NCBI GenBank assembly: GCA_033762815.1
Contig: JANRLF010000008.1
Coordinates: forward strand, 62,001-126,000
Direction of reading: 5' to 3'
Origin: JANRLF01 sp033762815
GTDB lineage: Bacteria; Bacteroidota; Bacteroidia; Chitinophagales; CAIOSU01
DNA: 64,000 nt
The notes below the pieces were generated by a model. That model had not been told where the DNA came from and did not search any database. It worked only from the letters and a program-made list of their open reading frames with translations. This document shows positions 8,031-17,293 of the stretch, piece after piece. Within the stretch, counting starts at the first letter, position 1. Each line of letters opens with the position of its first letter. The position numbers and the translations under genes are program-made.

Positions 8031-8302
8031 CATTTCAATTCCTCATCAATGATTTCGTAAGACGTATATTCCTGCTTAGGAGGTATGTTGTTCCCGGTTC
8101 TTTTGGCACCTATACGCTGGTTACCGAACGTGCTTTTCCAAGCCACATAGGCCCTCATGCCTGCTAGGGCCAATATGGCCAATACTATCAAAAGGGGCAA
8201 CATCAAAACAATAAAAACCAATGCTAAAGAAGTCAATATTGGACTGCTTGAGCGTAGTTGATAAGCCTTGTTTACAAACCCTGCGTTTACAATCTTTCTC
8301 AT
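8027..8302 (-). CDS. Small single-pass membrane protein, DUF4834-like
   Basis: The 91-aa protein has one strong membrane segment (about 23-47, LTSLALVFIVLMLPLLIVLAIL split by few polar residues), a basic loop, and an acidic tail ending EYTSYEIIDEELKC. This layout resembles small Bacteroidota proteins called DUF4834; I make that link from memory and with moderate certainty. Function unknown. CAAATCTA at 8333-8340, read on the minus strand as TAGATTTG, is a candidate -7 element 31 bases before the start. Confidence 0.75.
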   Translation of the reverse strand: MRKIVNAGFVNKAYQLRSSSPILTSLALVFIVLMLPLLIVLAILALAGMRAYVAWKSTFGNQRIGAKRTGNNIPPKQEYTSYEIIDEELKC

Positions 8303-8429
8303 ATTTACAGCATCAAGTGCAAATTACTGCCGCAAATCTATAGCCAAAATGGGCAAGCTAGAACAATTCGGCATAGAAAATGCAATACATTCCTATAAGA
8401 CGTATTTAACCCTCTCAATATTTTACCCC

Positions 8430-9269
8430 ATGTATAAAGCTTCAACCCTTGCCTTGGTATTGATAATGCTAGTTTCTTGTGACAACAAAGATCAACAGAA
8501 AGCGGATTTGCTAAACGATAGTACAACCTTTATTTCTGATACGGACATCAATACGGATACTACCTTCATAGGCAGGAAGCCTTCCACCTCAGATAGTGTT
8601 AGCATGGCAGATTATTCCAAGTTGGACTCCTTTATGAACAGCCATCAACTTGGTGAAGCGTTAAAAGTGGCCGATAAACTCCTAGAGAGAGATAGTTCCA
8701 ATACCTATGCTCTGGCAGAAAAAAGCATCATTTATACGCGTATGGCCAATGACGGCGATAAAGCAAAACTGGACGAGGCTGGTAAGCTTGCACGGCAATC
8801 CTTCAAATTAGCCCCCAAGGATGCTACCACCAATCTTGCCATGGCCCTATATTACGGTGCCCTAACCAACGAGGCCAACATTACCGAAAAGGGCAGCTAT
8901 TCCACCAAAATAAAACAGTATGCGGAAAGGTGTCTACAACTGAGTCCTATGCATCCTGAAGCTAACTATATCATGGGCAGATGGTATTACGGACTAGCCG
9001 ACTTAGGAAAAATGAAAAAAATGGTGGCTCAAAAAATCATAAAAGACGCAAATGCAAAGGAACCTACGTTTGAATTGGCCCTCAGCTATTTTCAAAAGGC
9101 TTTGAAGGTTCGACCCGATGACTTTTCCTATAACTACTTTACTGGTGCTTGCCTATACAAAATGGATAAAAAATCGGAAGGGAAAACGTATATGAATAAA
9201 GCGATGGCTATATCTCCACGCAATAAACAAGAAAGGGAGTTGGCCAGCAATGCGAAGGAGTTTAAATAA
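8430..9269 (+). CDS. TPR-repeat lipoprotein
   Basis: Starting at the ATG at 8430 gives the signal KASTLALVLIMLVSC with a lipobox Cys, so the protein is probably lipid-anchored in the cell envelope. The 279-aa protein then has an acidic linker and several tetratricopeptide-like helical pairs (ALKVADKLLERDSSNTYAL, ALSYFQKALKVRPDDFSYN and KTYMNKAMAISPRNKQ are the clearest). TPRs usually bind partner proteins; no partner is evident. An upstream extension to 8268 overlaps the divergent gene and lacks a plausible N-terminus. Its end overlaps the convergent amt gene by 8 bp. Confidence 0.88.
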   Translation: MYKASTLALVLIMLVSCDNKDQQKADLLNDSTTFISDTDINTDTTFIGRKPSTSDSVSMADYSKLDSFMNSHQLGEALKVADKLLERDSSNTYALAEKSIIYTRMANDGDKAKLDEAGKLARQSFKLAPKDATTNLAMALYYGALTNEANITEKGSYSTKIKQYAERCLQLSPMHPEANYIMGRWYYGLADLGKMKKMVAQKIIKDANAKEPTFELALSYFQKALKVRPDDFSYNYFTGACLYKMDKKSEGKTYMNKAMAISPRNKQERELASNAKEFK

Positions 9270-10635
9270 CGGCTTCCTCTAATAACGCTTTTTTTACTGG
9301 GGGATGTTCGCGAAACAGCTCACCGTCAAACACCGTTTCATTATGTTGGCTAATGTCCAAACCTTTGTCCTCGTCACTTTCCTTAACCCGTAAAGGTATT
9401 ATCCGGTTTGTCAGTTTCAATAACAAATAAGAACCAGTAAAAGTAAATGCCGCCACAATGGCCAAAGCCGCCATATGCTTTAACAATAACGAACTTTCGC
9501 CATGAATCAAGCCACCTGTTTTGGCAAATACTGCGGTGAGTAACATGCCTACAATACCACCTACACCATGGCATGGGAAAACATCCAATGTATCATCAAG
9601 GGTAGAAAGATTTTTTCTGTGCACGGCATAATTACTGATAAGGCTGGCCGCAACTCCTATAAATATACTTGCGCCAAAATCGACAAAACCAGCTGCCGGC
9701 GTGATAGCCACCAATCCGACTACGGCACCTATACAAGCCCCCATCGCAGTGGCTTTTCTGCCACGCGCCGCATCCCAAAGCATCCATGCCAACATAGCTG
9801 CTGCAGAAGCTAAATGTGTATTGATAAATGCATTAACTGCTAAGGGTCCTGACTCAAGTGCTGAACCAGCGTTGAAGCCAAACCATCCAAACCACAGCAA
9901 GCCTGTACCCAGCAACACATAAGGTATATTGGAAGGCTTATGTTCCCTGCTTTCAATATGCGATTTCCTTCTACCCAAGACCATAGCCCCAGCCAATGCT
10001 GCCAACCCTGCGGAAATATGCACTACCGTACCGCCTGCAAAATCAAGTACACCCCACTTGAACAAAAAGCCATCGGGATGCCAGGTCCAATGTGCCAAAG
10101 GACAATAGATAACAAGACAAAACAAACAGACAAATATTAAATAGGCCCAAAACCTTACCCGCTCCGCAAAAGAACCCGTTATCAAAGCTGGTGTGATAAT
10201 AGCAAACTTCAGTTGAAAAGCAGCAAACAACACAAAAGGAATGGTGGTTGCCATGCGCGGATGGGGGGCTGTGCCTACATTATCAAAAAAAGGAAAACTT
10301 AAAGGATTGCCAATAAAACCACCTATACTATCGCCAAAAGCCAAACTAAACCCCACGGCATACCATAGCAGACTAACTACACCTAATGTAACAAAGCTTT
10401 GCAACATAGTGGAAATGATATTGCGGGGATTGATCATTCCGCCATAAAAGAAAGACAGACCAGGAGTCATCAGCAACACCAGGCCCGAGGCGGAAAGCAT
10501 CCAAGCCAAAGTACCGGAATCGAATGGCGCAGTTGCCTCAGGGTGTTTACTGGGATATACCGCACAGAGTAAGCAAAGCAATACAAAAATGGAAAAGGCA
10601 ATAGTGCCATATTTTTTCTTCTTTTTCTCAGTCAT
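9262..10635 (-). CDS. amt: Ammonium transporter (Amt family)
   Basis: Channel for ammonia/ammonium in the inner membrane. After a basic N-terminus (MTEKKKKKYG) and first hydrophobic segment, the protein has the expected eleven or so helices, with FFYGGMINPRN, LITGSFAERVRF, the two pore histidines in GTVVHISAG and VFPCHGVGG, and FGWFGFNAGSA. I start at the ATG at 10635; the ten extra codons upstream start from a non-conserved segment. No glnK (PII) gene is adjacent, unlike many amt loci. The 3' end overlaps the convergent TPR lipoprotein gene by 8 bp. Confidence 0.95.
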   Translation of the reverse strand: MTEKKKKKYGTIAFSIFVLLCLLCAVYPSKHPEATAPFDSGTLAWMLSASGLVLLMTPGLSFFYGGMINPRNIISTMLQSFVTLGVVSLLWYAVGFSLAFGDSIGGFIGNPLSFPFFDNVGTAPHPRMATTIPFVLFAAFQLKFAIITPALITGSFAERVRFWAYLIFVCLFCLVIYCPLAHWTWHPDGFLFKWGVLDFAGGTVVHISAGLAALAGAMVLGRRKSHIESREHKPSNIPYVLLGTGLLWFGWFGFNAGSALESGPLAVNAFINTHLASAAAMLAWMLWDAARGRKATAMGACIGAVVGLVAITPAAGFVDFGASIFIGVAASLISNYAVHRKNLSTLDDTLDVFPCHGVGGIVGMLLTAVFAKTGGLIHGESSLLLKHMAALAIVAAFTFTGSYLLLKLTNRIIPLRVKESDEDKGLDISQHNETVFDGELFREHPPVKKALLEEAVI

Positions 10636-10748
10636 GATGGCAGGATTCGGCAATATGAGTAGCAAAGCACTTGATTTTTATCGAAAAAACCAATGTATAT
10701 GGCCCCAAAAGCCAACAAATACACAAATAGAGAATTATCACAAATGAC

Positions 10749-11735
10749 TTAAACTGTCACTTCTCTTTTACTAGCAACCTCGTATTCTTTTATCAAGCTT
10801 TCGACAACCTGTTTAACAGGGCGAATTTCTGTTACATATTCAATAGAAGGGCCCGCACACCATACTGTTTTATAAGTAGCGCTAAAGGCAGCTTTTTCAA
10901 TAGCTTTCATCCCTTTGTAAAAGGTTAGGAGCTTTACATATTTCTTCAGACTCTTGTTTTTTGACAGGACCGCTTCCAACCAGTTTTGCCGTGTACCGAT
11001 TTGCTGCACGTAAGGCGTGTTGATTACCGTGCAGGGCGTTCCCGATATTTTGGTGGTCATCACAATATCTTTTGCACCGTAGTCAATAATAGCTTGCTTG
11101 TATTCCTGCGAAACGGGGGCTTCGTAGGTTGCAATGAATGGACTTCCGATAGAAACCCCACAGGCACCCATTTCCAAAATAGGAATCAATTGGTCTCCCT
11201 TACCGACACCACCTGCCGATATAACCGGTATGCTACACGCATCCAACAGCATGGGTACAAGTACCTCTGCCGGTAATGGCCCTGCATGTCCCCCTGCCCC
11301 TGAATTAACCGCTATAATGGCATCAGCACCCATATCTTCCACCTTACGGGCAAATTTATCGTCCACCACATCACAGAATACTTTGATTCCTTCCGGCTTG
11401 CAGGCATTGATTATCTTTTCAGGGCTACCAAGGGAAGTGATGATATAATCTACGTGCATCTCCACACAGGTACGTAGTTGCTCTTCCAATTTGATATTGG
11501 ATTTATTGGCAATCAAATTGATGCCAATTGGCCCCTTGGCATTGGCCCTAATTTGCTTCAAAGCTTCCCTAAAATCCTTATCGGTTCTGTAGTTAAGTGC
11601 GGGAATAGTACCTGTAATGCCCGCATTTAAAGCCTCGATAGTCATTGCCGCATTAGACACCAAAAACATGGGGGCCATAATGATGGGGTAACGGATACCC
11701 AACATCTCCGTAAGGGCAGTTTCAATTTTTTGCAT
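10749..11735 (-). CDS. Nitronate monooxygenase / FabK-like FMN enzyme
   Basis: A TIM-barrel FMN enzyme of the nitronate monooxygenase / 2-nitropropane dioxygenase family, 328 aa. Visible are YPIIMAPMFLVSN at the N-terminus, the catalytic-His motif VNSGAGGHAG near 145-155, and the FMN-phosphate segment SAGGVGKGDQL followed by GSPFIATYE. The family includes FabK-type enoyl-ACP reductases, and sequence alone does not separate the two. It starts two bases after the riboflavin synthase stop, so an FMN enzyme is cotranscribed with flavin synthesis. Confidence 0.88.
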   Translation of the reverse strand: MQKIETALTEMLGIRYPIIMAPMFLVSNAAMTIEALNAGITGTIPALNYRTDKDFREALKQIRANAKGPIGINLIANKSNIKLEEQLRTCVEMHVDYIITSLGSPEKIINACKPEGIKVFCDVVDDKFARKVEDMGADAIIAVNSGAGGHAGPLPAEVLVPMLLDACSIPVISAGGVGKGDQLIPILEMGACGVSIGSPFIATYEAPVSQEYKQAIIDYGAKDIVMTTKISGTPCTVINTPYVQQIGTRQNWLEAVLSKNKSLKKYVKLLTFYKGMKAIEKAAFSATYKTVWCAGPSIEYVTEIRPVKQVVESLIKEYEVASKREVTV

Positions 11736-11737
11736 GG

Positions 11738-12334
11738 TCAGCTTTGTTGATACGCTTTAAAATGGCTAGCAAGATACTTACCGATAATATCAAATTCCAA
11801 ATTGACTTTATCGCCAACCTTTAACACTTGAAAAGTAGTATGGTTGTATGTATAAGGGATAATGGCTACTGAAAACTCATTTTCAGTGGCTTCAACCACC
11901 GTTAAGCTAACTCCATCGATGCAGATAGAGCCTTTTTCAACCACTAAATGGGTAGGTTTAGGTTCAAAACCAAAACGATAGACCCAACTACCGTCATTAG
12001 TAATTTTTTCCTTGCATACCCCTACCGCATCTACGTGCCCCTGTACTATATGGCCATCATAACGGCCGTTAGTTGGCATTGCCCTCTCAAGATTAATGAT
12101 AGAACCCACTTGCCAACTACCTACATTAGTTTTAGCAAGTGTTTCCGAAATTGCGGTAACAGTATGCGCGTGCTCTTCCAAGGCTACCACGGTAAGGCAG
12201 GCTCCATTATGAGCAAGACTTTGGTCAATCTTAAGCTGTGGCGAAATTTCTGAACGTACCGTAATATGCAGGTTGCTGCCTTCAGATGCCAAACTCACAA
12301 CTTCCCCAAGGGATTCAATAATACCAGTGAACAT
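11738..12334 (-). CDS. ribE: Riboflavin synthase, alpha chain
   Basis: Dismutates two 6,7-dimethyl-8-ribityllumazine molecules to riboflavin. The 198-aa protein begins with the invariant MFTGIIE and shows the two-fold internal repeat of lumazine-binding barrels: NGACLTV in the first half, IDGVSLTVV in the second, plus HIVQGHVD. It sits between the 909-aa secreted protein (6-bp gap upstream) and the nitronate-monooxygenase-like gene (2-bp gap). I see no FMN riboswitch upstream. Confidence 0.97.
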   Translation of the reverse strand: MFTGIIESLGEVVSLASEGSNLHITVRSEISPQLKIDQSLAHNGACLTVVALEEHAHTVTAISETLAKTNVGSWQVGSIINLERAMPTNGRYDGHIVQGHVDAVGVCKEKITNDGSWVYRFGFEPKPTHLVVEKGSICIDGVSLTVVEATENEFSVAIIPYTYNHTTFQVLKVGDKVNLEFDIIGKYLASHFKAYQQS

Positions 12335-12340
12335 AATGCG

Positions 12341-15070
12341 CTAAGGATTGGAACCACCATTGCCCCTTATCAAATGGATAAAGCCACTAAGCACGGAATC
12401 GCTTTCGCGCTCCCCATCCACCCTTATTTCGAAAACTTTACAGACATAATAGTAGGTATCTTCCGGCAAGGGTTTGTTACCTTTTGTAGTATTGCCATTC
12501 CACAGGATTGCTGGGTTTTCCGTTTCGAAAACCAAAGCACCCCAGCGATTATAAATCTTCATTTCCACCCTTGAAATGAAGCGATAGGGCTCTAGTGGCT
12601 TGTAAAAATCATTATCCCCGTCCGCATTTGGCGTAAAAACATTGGGCAGGCGGTAGCACGGGCAATTATCAACACATACGTTATTACTGCTGTCACTTTC
12701 GTTGGCATTGGTATCAATTGCCGTCACATAATAACACCCCGCCAATGAATTGTTGTAGGAATGGCGATAGCTGGTATCGGTATCTATTAAAATACTGTCC
12801 ACCTTAAGAAATGCACTATCACCGGGGGGGGAGTAATAGATATAATATCCTTTGGTATCATTCGCACAAGAATTGTTCGGGTTGGTCCAGCTCAACAAGT
12901 TCTTTAAGTCATCCCCGGTTAAGGTACACACATCCCCATCGTTGATACCGTTGCAAGGATTAGCCACCATTAATGTAGGAGGACATGGCGGAATGGTATC
13001 ACGTGGGCGCTGGCAGGCTTCCTGGGAAAAATTCAACAATGGTTCGGGCAATCCAGTAATGGTATATCTACCTATAGTCTGTACTTTATAGCAATACAAC
13101 GAATCGTTTATGAGCCCCACATCGCTGTAGCGGGTAGTGTCAGTAGTATCGATAAGTTCAAAAATTGCCGTAACGGGGTTTAGGCGATAAATTTCGTACA
13201 ACTCATTCAGCCAAGGTACAGAGGCTTCCCAAGATAAATCTAGTTGTCGGTCATTGGGCCTTACGGTAAGATACACCGATGATGCTTGCTCCGTGAAACC
13301 TAGTGAATTGCCATTAGATACAAATTCAATCTCATAGTGATAAGGAAGGTCTTGCGTATTCAAACCATTATCGGTAAAAACCGTATCGTTCAATGTTCCT
13401 AAGAATGGGCTGTTGGTAGTGGCTACCTGCACCCTGCCAGCCCCACCCGTGAAACCTTCCGCACGAAAAACATTGAACGTATATGGTCCAGGATTTTGGA
13501 TTGTATCCAAATCAGGCACCAATGGCTTTACCCATTTTACAGTAATCTGTCCATTGGCAACATCAGTAATATCCACTGTTACATTGGTTATAATCGGCAA
13601 ATCTCTTTTCAATTGCGCACAAGCTTCATTGGATGCAAGACTACTTACCTTGTTATATAGAAGTCCAAACTGGGTCTTTTCTGCAAACTCGGCCAATATC
13701 CGGTAGCAATACTGTTTACCTCTAGCCACAGCAGTATCGGTATAGGTATAAGCGGTAACCAAATCCGCGATTTTAGTATATCCCCTGCCATCCAAACCAG
13801 GAGTACAGGTATCGATTACAAAAGGGTTAGACCCCTCACGGCGCCAAACGGAAAACCCTTGAAACTTATTGGTTTCGGAGCCATCGCAAATATAGGGGCT
13901 TTGCCATGTTAAATCGATATTATCGCCCACCGCAGTAGCTTGAAGGTTCTCAGGGCTTGGGCCAACAATTTTGATAATCCAGGTTTCCAAGTCAGTTAGC
14001 GGCAATTGATTGAAACCAGAGGTATAATCATCCTGTGCCTTAAAAACCACTTGATAGGACTGCTCGCGGATATGCCCACACTCCGTTTGCCAGTCAAAAA
14101 TCCCATTTGCGAATCCAACATTGGACGTAGAGGCAAAATCAGCGGGATTGATAGTATCCGCATCCAAAGGCCCTCCAGCAGCCGTTAATATAACTGTTTG
14201 ACCTGGATCAGGATCAGTAGCAGTAACATTGATGGTCAATAAAGTACCGGCTACAATACATGTATCGCGTATATCTGCAATCACGGGTGGATTATTGAAT
14301 TCTTGCTTCACAATAATCTGCATATCACGCAAAACCGTACCCATCAAGTTGCCATCCCTATACTCCCTTACCAATATGGCTATATTAAAGATACCCGTCC
14401 GCTGGGGCACATCCCATATAATTTCCCCTGTTTGGCTATTGATGGTAAAATTGTTGTTAGCGATGGGCTGAACCTCATCAGGATACAGATAAACTGGCAC
14501 ATTGCTACCCATACCCTGTTTGGAAGGTATTAATTCAAAAACTAAACTATCTCCATCAGGGTCATAAGCAGCAGGGTTGTGGTAAAATAAATCGCCCACA
14601 TTGGCAAAATCTATAGGAGCATTCAGTAATATAGGGGAATTATTGAAACCCGTAAATGCAGGGTCGAAAACCCTTAAGGTGTCCTCGATATAAAAAGGGA
14701 TATTTTCAGTAGCGATACCATTGTTAATGTTGGTAATGCCCCCTATCCTATTCGGGTCAGTAACGGAGATAACATAAAATGGTCGAGGGCCTGGATAAGT
14801 GTGCGTATCCCTGTATACATTCTTTTTTATGTTATTGCCCAAGGGCTGCTGAGCAATACGAAAAGCAGATGAAGTAGTACCATCGCCCCAGCTTATCTGT
14901 ACGGTATCACTGTCGGGGGGCACATTTATATCGGTAGTGTAAGTGGTAACAGTAACCTCGAAACTTAGGTAGGACAATACCCTATAGGTCAATTCACCTG
15001 CCCGGTAATGTGTAGCAAAAGCATCCAACGAAGCTAAAAAACCGAGCAAGAAAAGCAAATACCTCTTCAT
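12341..15070 (-). CDS. Secreted T9SS cargo with fibronectin-like repeats and gliding-type C-terminal domain
   Basis: The 909-aa protein begins with a signal peptide (MKRYLLFLLGFLASLDAFA) and ends with the gliding-motility-associated C-terminal domain (FTPNADGDNDFYKP, MKIYNRWGALVFE, TYYYVCKVFE), which directs export through the type IX system and surface attachment. Between them are Ig/cadherin-like segments (AYDPDGDSLVFELIP; VTATDPDPGQTV) and several fibronectin type III-like modules. An adhesin or structural surface role fits, but no ligand can be named. ribE follows after 6 bp; the pairing looks accidental. Confidence 0.9.
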   Translation of the reverse strand: MKRYLLFLLGFLASLDAFATHYRAGELTYRVLSYLSFEVTVTTYTTDINVPPDSDTVQISWGDGTTSSAFRIAQQPLGNNIKKNVYRDTHTYPGPRPFYVISVTDPNRIGGITNINNGIATENIPFYIEDTLRVFDPAFTGFNNSPILLNAPIDFANVGDLFYHNPAAYDPDGDSLVFELIPSKQGMGSNVPVYLYPDEVQPIANNNFTINSQTGEIIWDVPQRTGIFNIAILVREYRDGNLMGTVLRDMQIIVKQEFNNPPVIADIRDTCIVAGTLLTINVTATDPDPGQTVILTAAGGPLDADTINPADFASTSNVGFANGIFDWQTECGHIREQSYQVVFKAQDDYTSGFNQLPLTDLETWIIKIVGPSPENLQATAVGDNIDLTWQSPYICDGSETNKFQGFSVWRREGSNPFVIDTCTPGLDGRGYTKIADLVTAYTYTDTAVARGKQYCYRILAEFAEKTQFGLLYNKVSSLASNEACAQLKRDLPIITNVTVDITDVANGQITVKWVKPLVPDLDTIQNPGPYTFNVFRAEGFTGGAGRVQVATTNSPFLGTLNDTVFTDNGLNTQDLPYHYEIEFVSNGNSLGFTEQASSVYLTVRPNDRQLDLSWEASVPWLNELYEIYRLNPVTAIFELIDTTDTTRYSDVGLINDSLYCYKVQTIGRYTITGLPEPLLNFSQEACQRPRDTIPPCPPTLMVANPCNGINDGDVCTLTGDDLKNLLSWTNPNNSCANDTKGYYIYYSPPGDSAFLKVDSILIDTDTSYRHSYNNSLAGCYYVTAIDTNANESDSSNNVCVDNCPCYRLPNVFTPNADGDNDFYKPLEPYRFISRVEMKIYNRWGALVFETENPAILWNGNTTKGNKPLPEDTYYYVCKVFEIRVDGERESDSVLSGFIHLIRGNGGSNP

Positions 15071-15201
15071 CCTATCAGGAACGCATTGTTGAGCCTAAAG
15101 TTATATGAAATTAAGGAAATTAGCTTTAAAGCCTTCCAACAAAAGCACCAACCGATTAACAATGTCAAGAAAATGACAAATTGATATTACCACACAAAAG
15201 A

Positions 15202-15975
15202 CTATATGCCGCCTTCTACAGCTTCATGCTTTTCTTCAGTGAGCGATGCAGTAAGGAATTCGCGGTTCATGCGGGCGATATTGTAAAGCGATATGCCTTT
15301 GGGGCATTCCACTTCACAGGCACCTGTGTTGGTACAGCTTCCAAAACCCTCGGCATCCATTTGGGCCACCATTTTACGTACCCTTTCCTTAGCCTCTACC
15401 TTACCTTGTGGCAATAAGGATAGATGTGCCACTTTGGCGGAAACGAATAGCATAGCAGATGCGTTTTTACAAGCTGCCACACAGGCCCCACATCCGATAC
15501 AGGTTGCCGCATCGAATGCTTTATCAGCGGCCAGTTTGTTTACCGGAATGGCGTTGGCATCAACCGCTGCACCCGTGTTTACCGATACAAAGCCACCAGA
15601 TTGGATAATCCGGTCGAAGGCAGAACGATCGGTTACCAAATCCTTGATAACAGGAAAAGGTTTGGCCCTCCACGGTTCTATATAAATGGTATCGCCGCTT
15701 TTGAAAGTACGCATATGCAGCTGGCAAGTGGTAATACCCCTACCTGGGCCATGAGGCTCCCCGTTAATATACAGGCTACAACTTCCACAAATTCCTTCGC
15801 GGCAATCATGGTCAAAGGCAACCGGATCCTCTCCCTTTTCGACTAGCTGGTTATTGAGCACATCCATCATTTCCAAGAAAGACATATCCGGCGATACCCC
15901 TCCTAGGCTGTAGTCCACCATCTTTCCTTCTGCCTTTGGGCCAGCTTGGCGCCATATCTTCAATTTCAAATCCAT
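15202..15975 (-). CDS. sdhB: Succinate dehydrogenase/fumarate reductase iron-sulfur subunit
   Basis: Electron-transfer subunit of respiratory complex II. The 257-aa sequence has the plant-type [2Fe-2S] cysteines C58, C63, C66 and C84, then CIGCGACVAACK (C159, C162, C165, C169) and C214/C220/C224 for the other two clusters. It is on the same strand as sdhC and sdhA but 2.5 kb from sdhA, with a lactonase and a GH105 gene in between and a 160-bp gap upstream, so it may need its own promoter; none was clear. Confidence 0.96.
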   Translation of the reverse strand: MDLKLKIWRQAGPKAEGKMVDYSLGGVSPDMSFLEMMDVLNNQLVEKGEDPVAFDHDCREGICGSCSLYINGEPHGPGRGITTCQLHMRTFKSGDTIYIEPWRAKPFPVIKDLVTDRSAFDRIIQSGGFVSVNTGAAVDANAIPVNKLAADKAFDAATCIGCGACVAACKNASAMLFVSAKVAHLSLLPQGKVEAKERVRKMVAQMDAEGFGSCTNTGACEVECPKGISLYNIARMNREFLTASLTEEKHEAVEGGI

Positions 15976-16135
15976 AAGCTATGAATTACAATTACTGCTT
16001 AAACAACACAGTTAAGCCATGCTTTGTTTGCAATACCAAATCGGCAGACAAATTTCTGCTAAATCAGGTGCATTACCTAATTTATTTGCTGCTTTCTATG
16101 CGGGCTTTGGCTATCTAAAATGAGTCTAAATAATC

Positions 16136-17293
16136 CTAATGTCCTTGTCCAGCTATCCCAGATTTGTTCATTTCGTATTTACGGCCAAAAGCAATAAACA
16201 TACCTAAAGCATAAGGCTTGCCCATTTGCGATTTCCGCTTGAAATAATAATGCTTGTCGCCAATACAGGTTCCTTTGCAAACATTTTGGGTAGTAAAATA
16301 TCCCTTTTCAAGCGGGACGATGCTATGGATCCTCAAGCCTGTATAAGCTAGCTCCGCACATTTTTTATAATCCGTTCCCATTACTAGCTGGTATTCAAGC
16401 GCAGTCAAAATTCCATAAGCAAACATGGCCGTACAAGAGCTTTCGATATAGTTTCCTTCTTCCCCCTTACGGTATGGCAATTGATACCAATGCCCTGTTA
16501 CGGTATCCTGCAAGGTGGGCAAGGCACTCACCATCTCTGACAGGTAGCCCCCCAGCTCCTTCCAATAAAGATGCTCTTTGGGTACTATGCTTAGTGCATC
16601 GCTTAATGTCACTATCACCCATCCATTCCCCCTACCCCAATATTCCTTACTGCGTCGGTCTGGATGATTTTGCCAACCATTTTGGCTACAAAAGGTACAA
16701 TGGCCATTATTATCGGCATCCCAGCCATGTACCCATAGGTTGGTACTAGTGTCACGAAGCTTTTCGCGGTGAATACGGAATTGTTTCATAAACTCATCCA
16801 AGTACTTTTCATCTCCGGTAGCTTGGTACATTTGCAAAAGAAACTCCCCTATCATGAAGACCGTATCGTCCCACAATTCATAAAACAATCTCAAGTGCGA
16901 CACTCCCCCTTCTGGGCTACGTTTTATTTTTTGATATCCCTCATAAATTGCCAAAGCCTTCCTTAGATACTTTTCCTCTTTGGTTGCCCGATACAAGAAA
17001 GCCATTCCTAAAGCTGAAGCTACTCCATTGGGGGTATTTCCACGAGCATGCCTATAGCTGTGGTCCATGGCCTGTTTTACATATGTTAGGTAGATTTCCT
17101 TCTCTGTTGAATCCCCCCAATCATATCTTTTTACCATTACATTCAGCAAGGCAGCGTTCATCCAATTCCAATGGTACTTATCTGCGGGTCGGTAGGCCTC
17201 CCGTGCATAGGCATCCAAACTGTCCACCCAAGTTTGTGAATGCAGCAAAAGACTTGATGAGCACAGCAATATGCCTAATAGGTAATGCCTCAT
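16136..17293 (-). CDS. GH105/GH88-like unsaturated glycuronyl hydrolase
   Basis: Family enzymes remove 4,5-unsaturated uronic acid from oligosaccharides produced by pectin or other polysaccharide lyases. The 385-aa precursor has a signal peptide (MRHYLLGILLCSSSLLLHSQ) and the (alpha/alpha)6-barrel motifs LYELWDDTVFM (with the conserved acidic pair), WVHGWDADN, YWGRGNGWV and SSCTAMFAYG. These fit YteR-type rhamnogalacturonyl hydrolases best. Its start overlaps the lactonase stop by 4 bp (ATGA), so both are translated together; both lie inside the sdh gene set. Confidence 0.85.
   Translation of the reverse strand: MRHYLLGILLCSSSLLLHSQTWVDSLDAYAREAYRPADKYHWNWMNAALLNVMVKRYDWGDSTEKEIYLTYVKQAMDHSYRHARGNTPNGVASALGMAFLYRATKEEKYLRKALAIYEGYQKIKRSPEGGVSHLRLFYELWDDTVFMIGEFLLQMYQATGDEKYLDEFMKQFRIHREKLRDTSTNLWVHGWDADNNGHCTFCSQNGWQNHPDRRSKEYWGRGNGWVIVTLSDALSIVPKEHLYWKELGGYLSEMVSALPTLQDTVTGHWYQLPYRKGEEGNYIESSCTAMFAYGILTALEYQLVMGTDYKKCAELAYTGLRIHSIVPLEKGYFTTQNVCKGTCIGDKHYYFKRKSQMGKPYALGMFIAFGRKYEMNKSGIAGQGH

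Noticed and set aside
12335..12340. FMN riboswitch ahead of ribE
   Set aside because: Only six bases separate ribE from the preceding gene, and no RFN-like structure is visible upstream of the operon.
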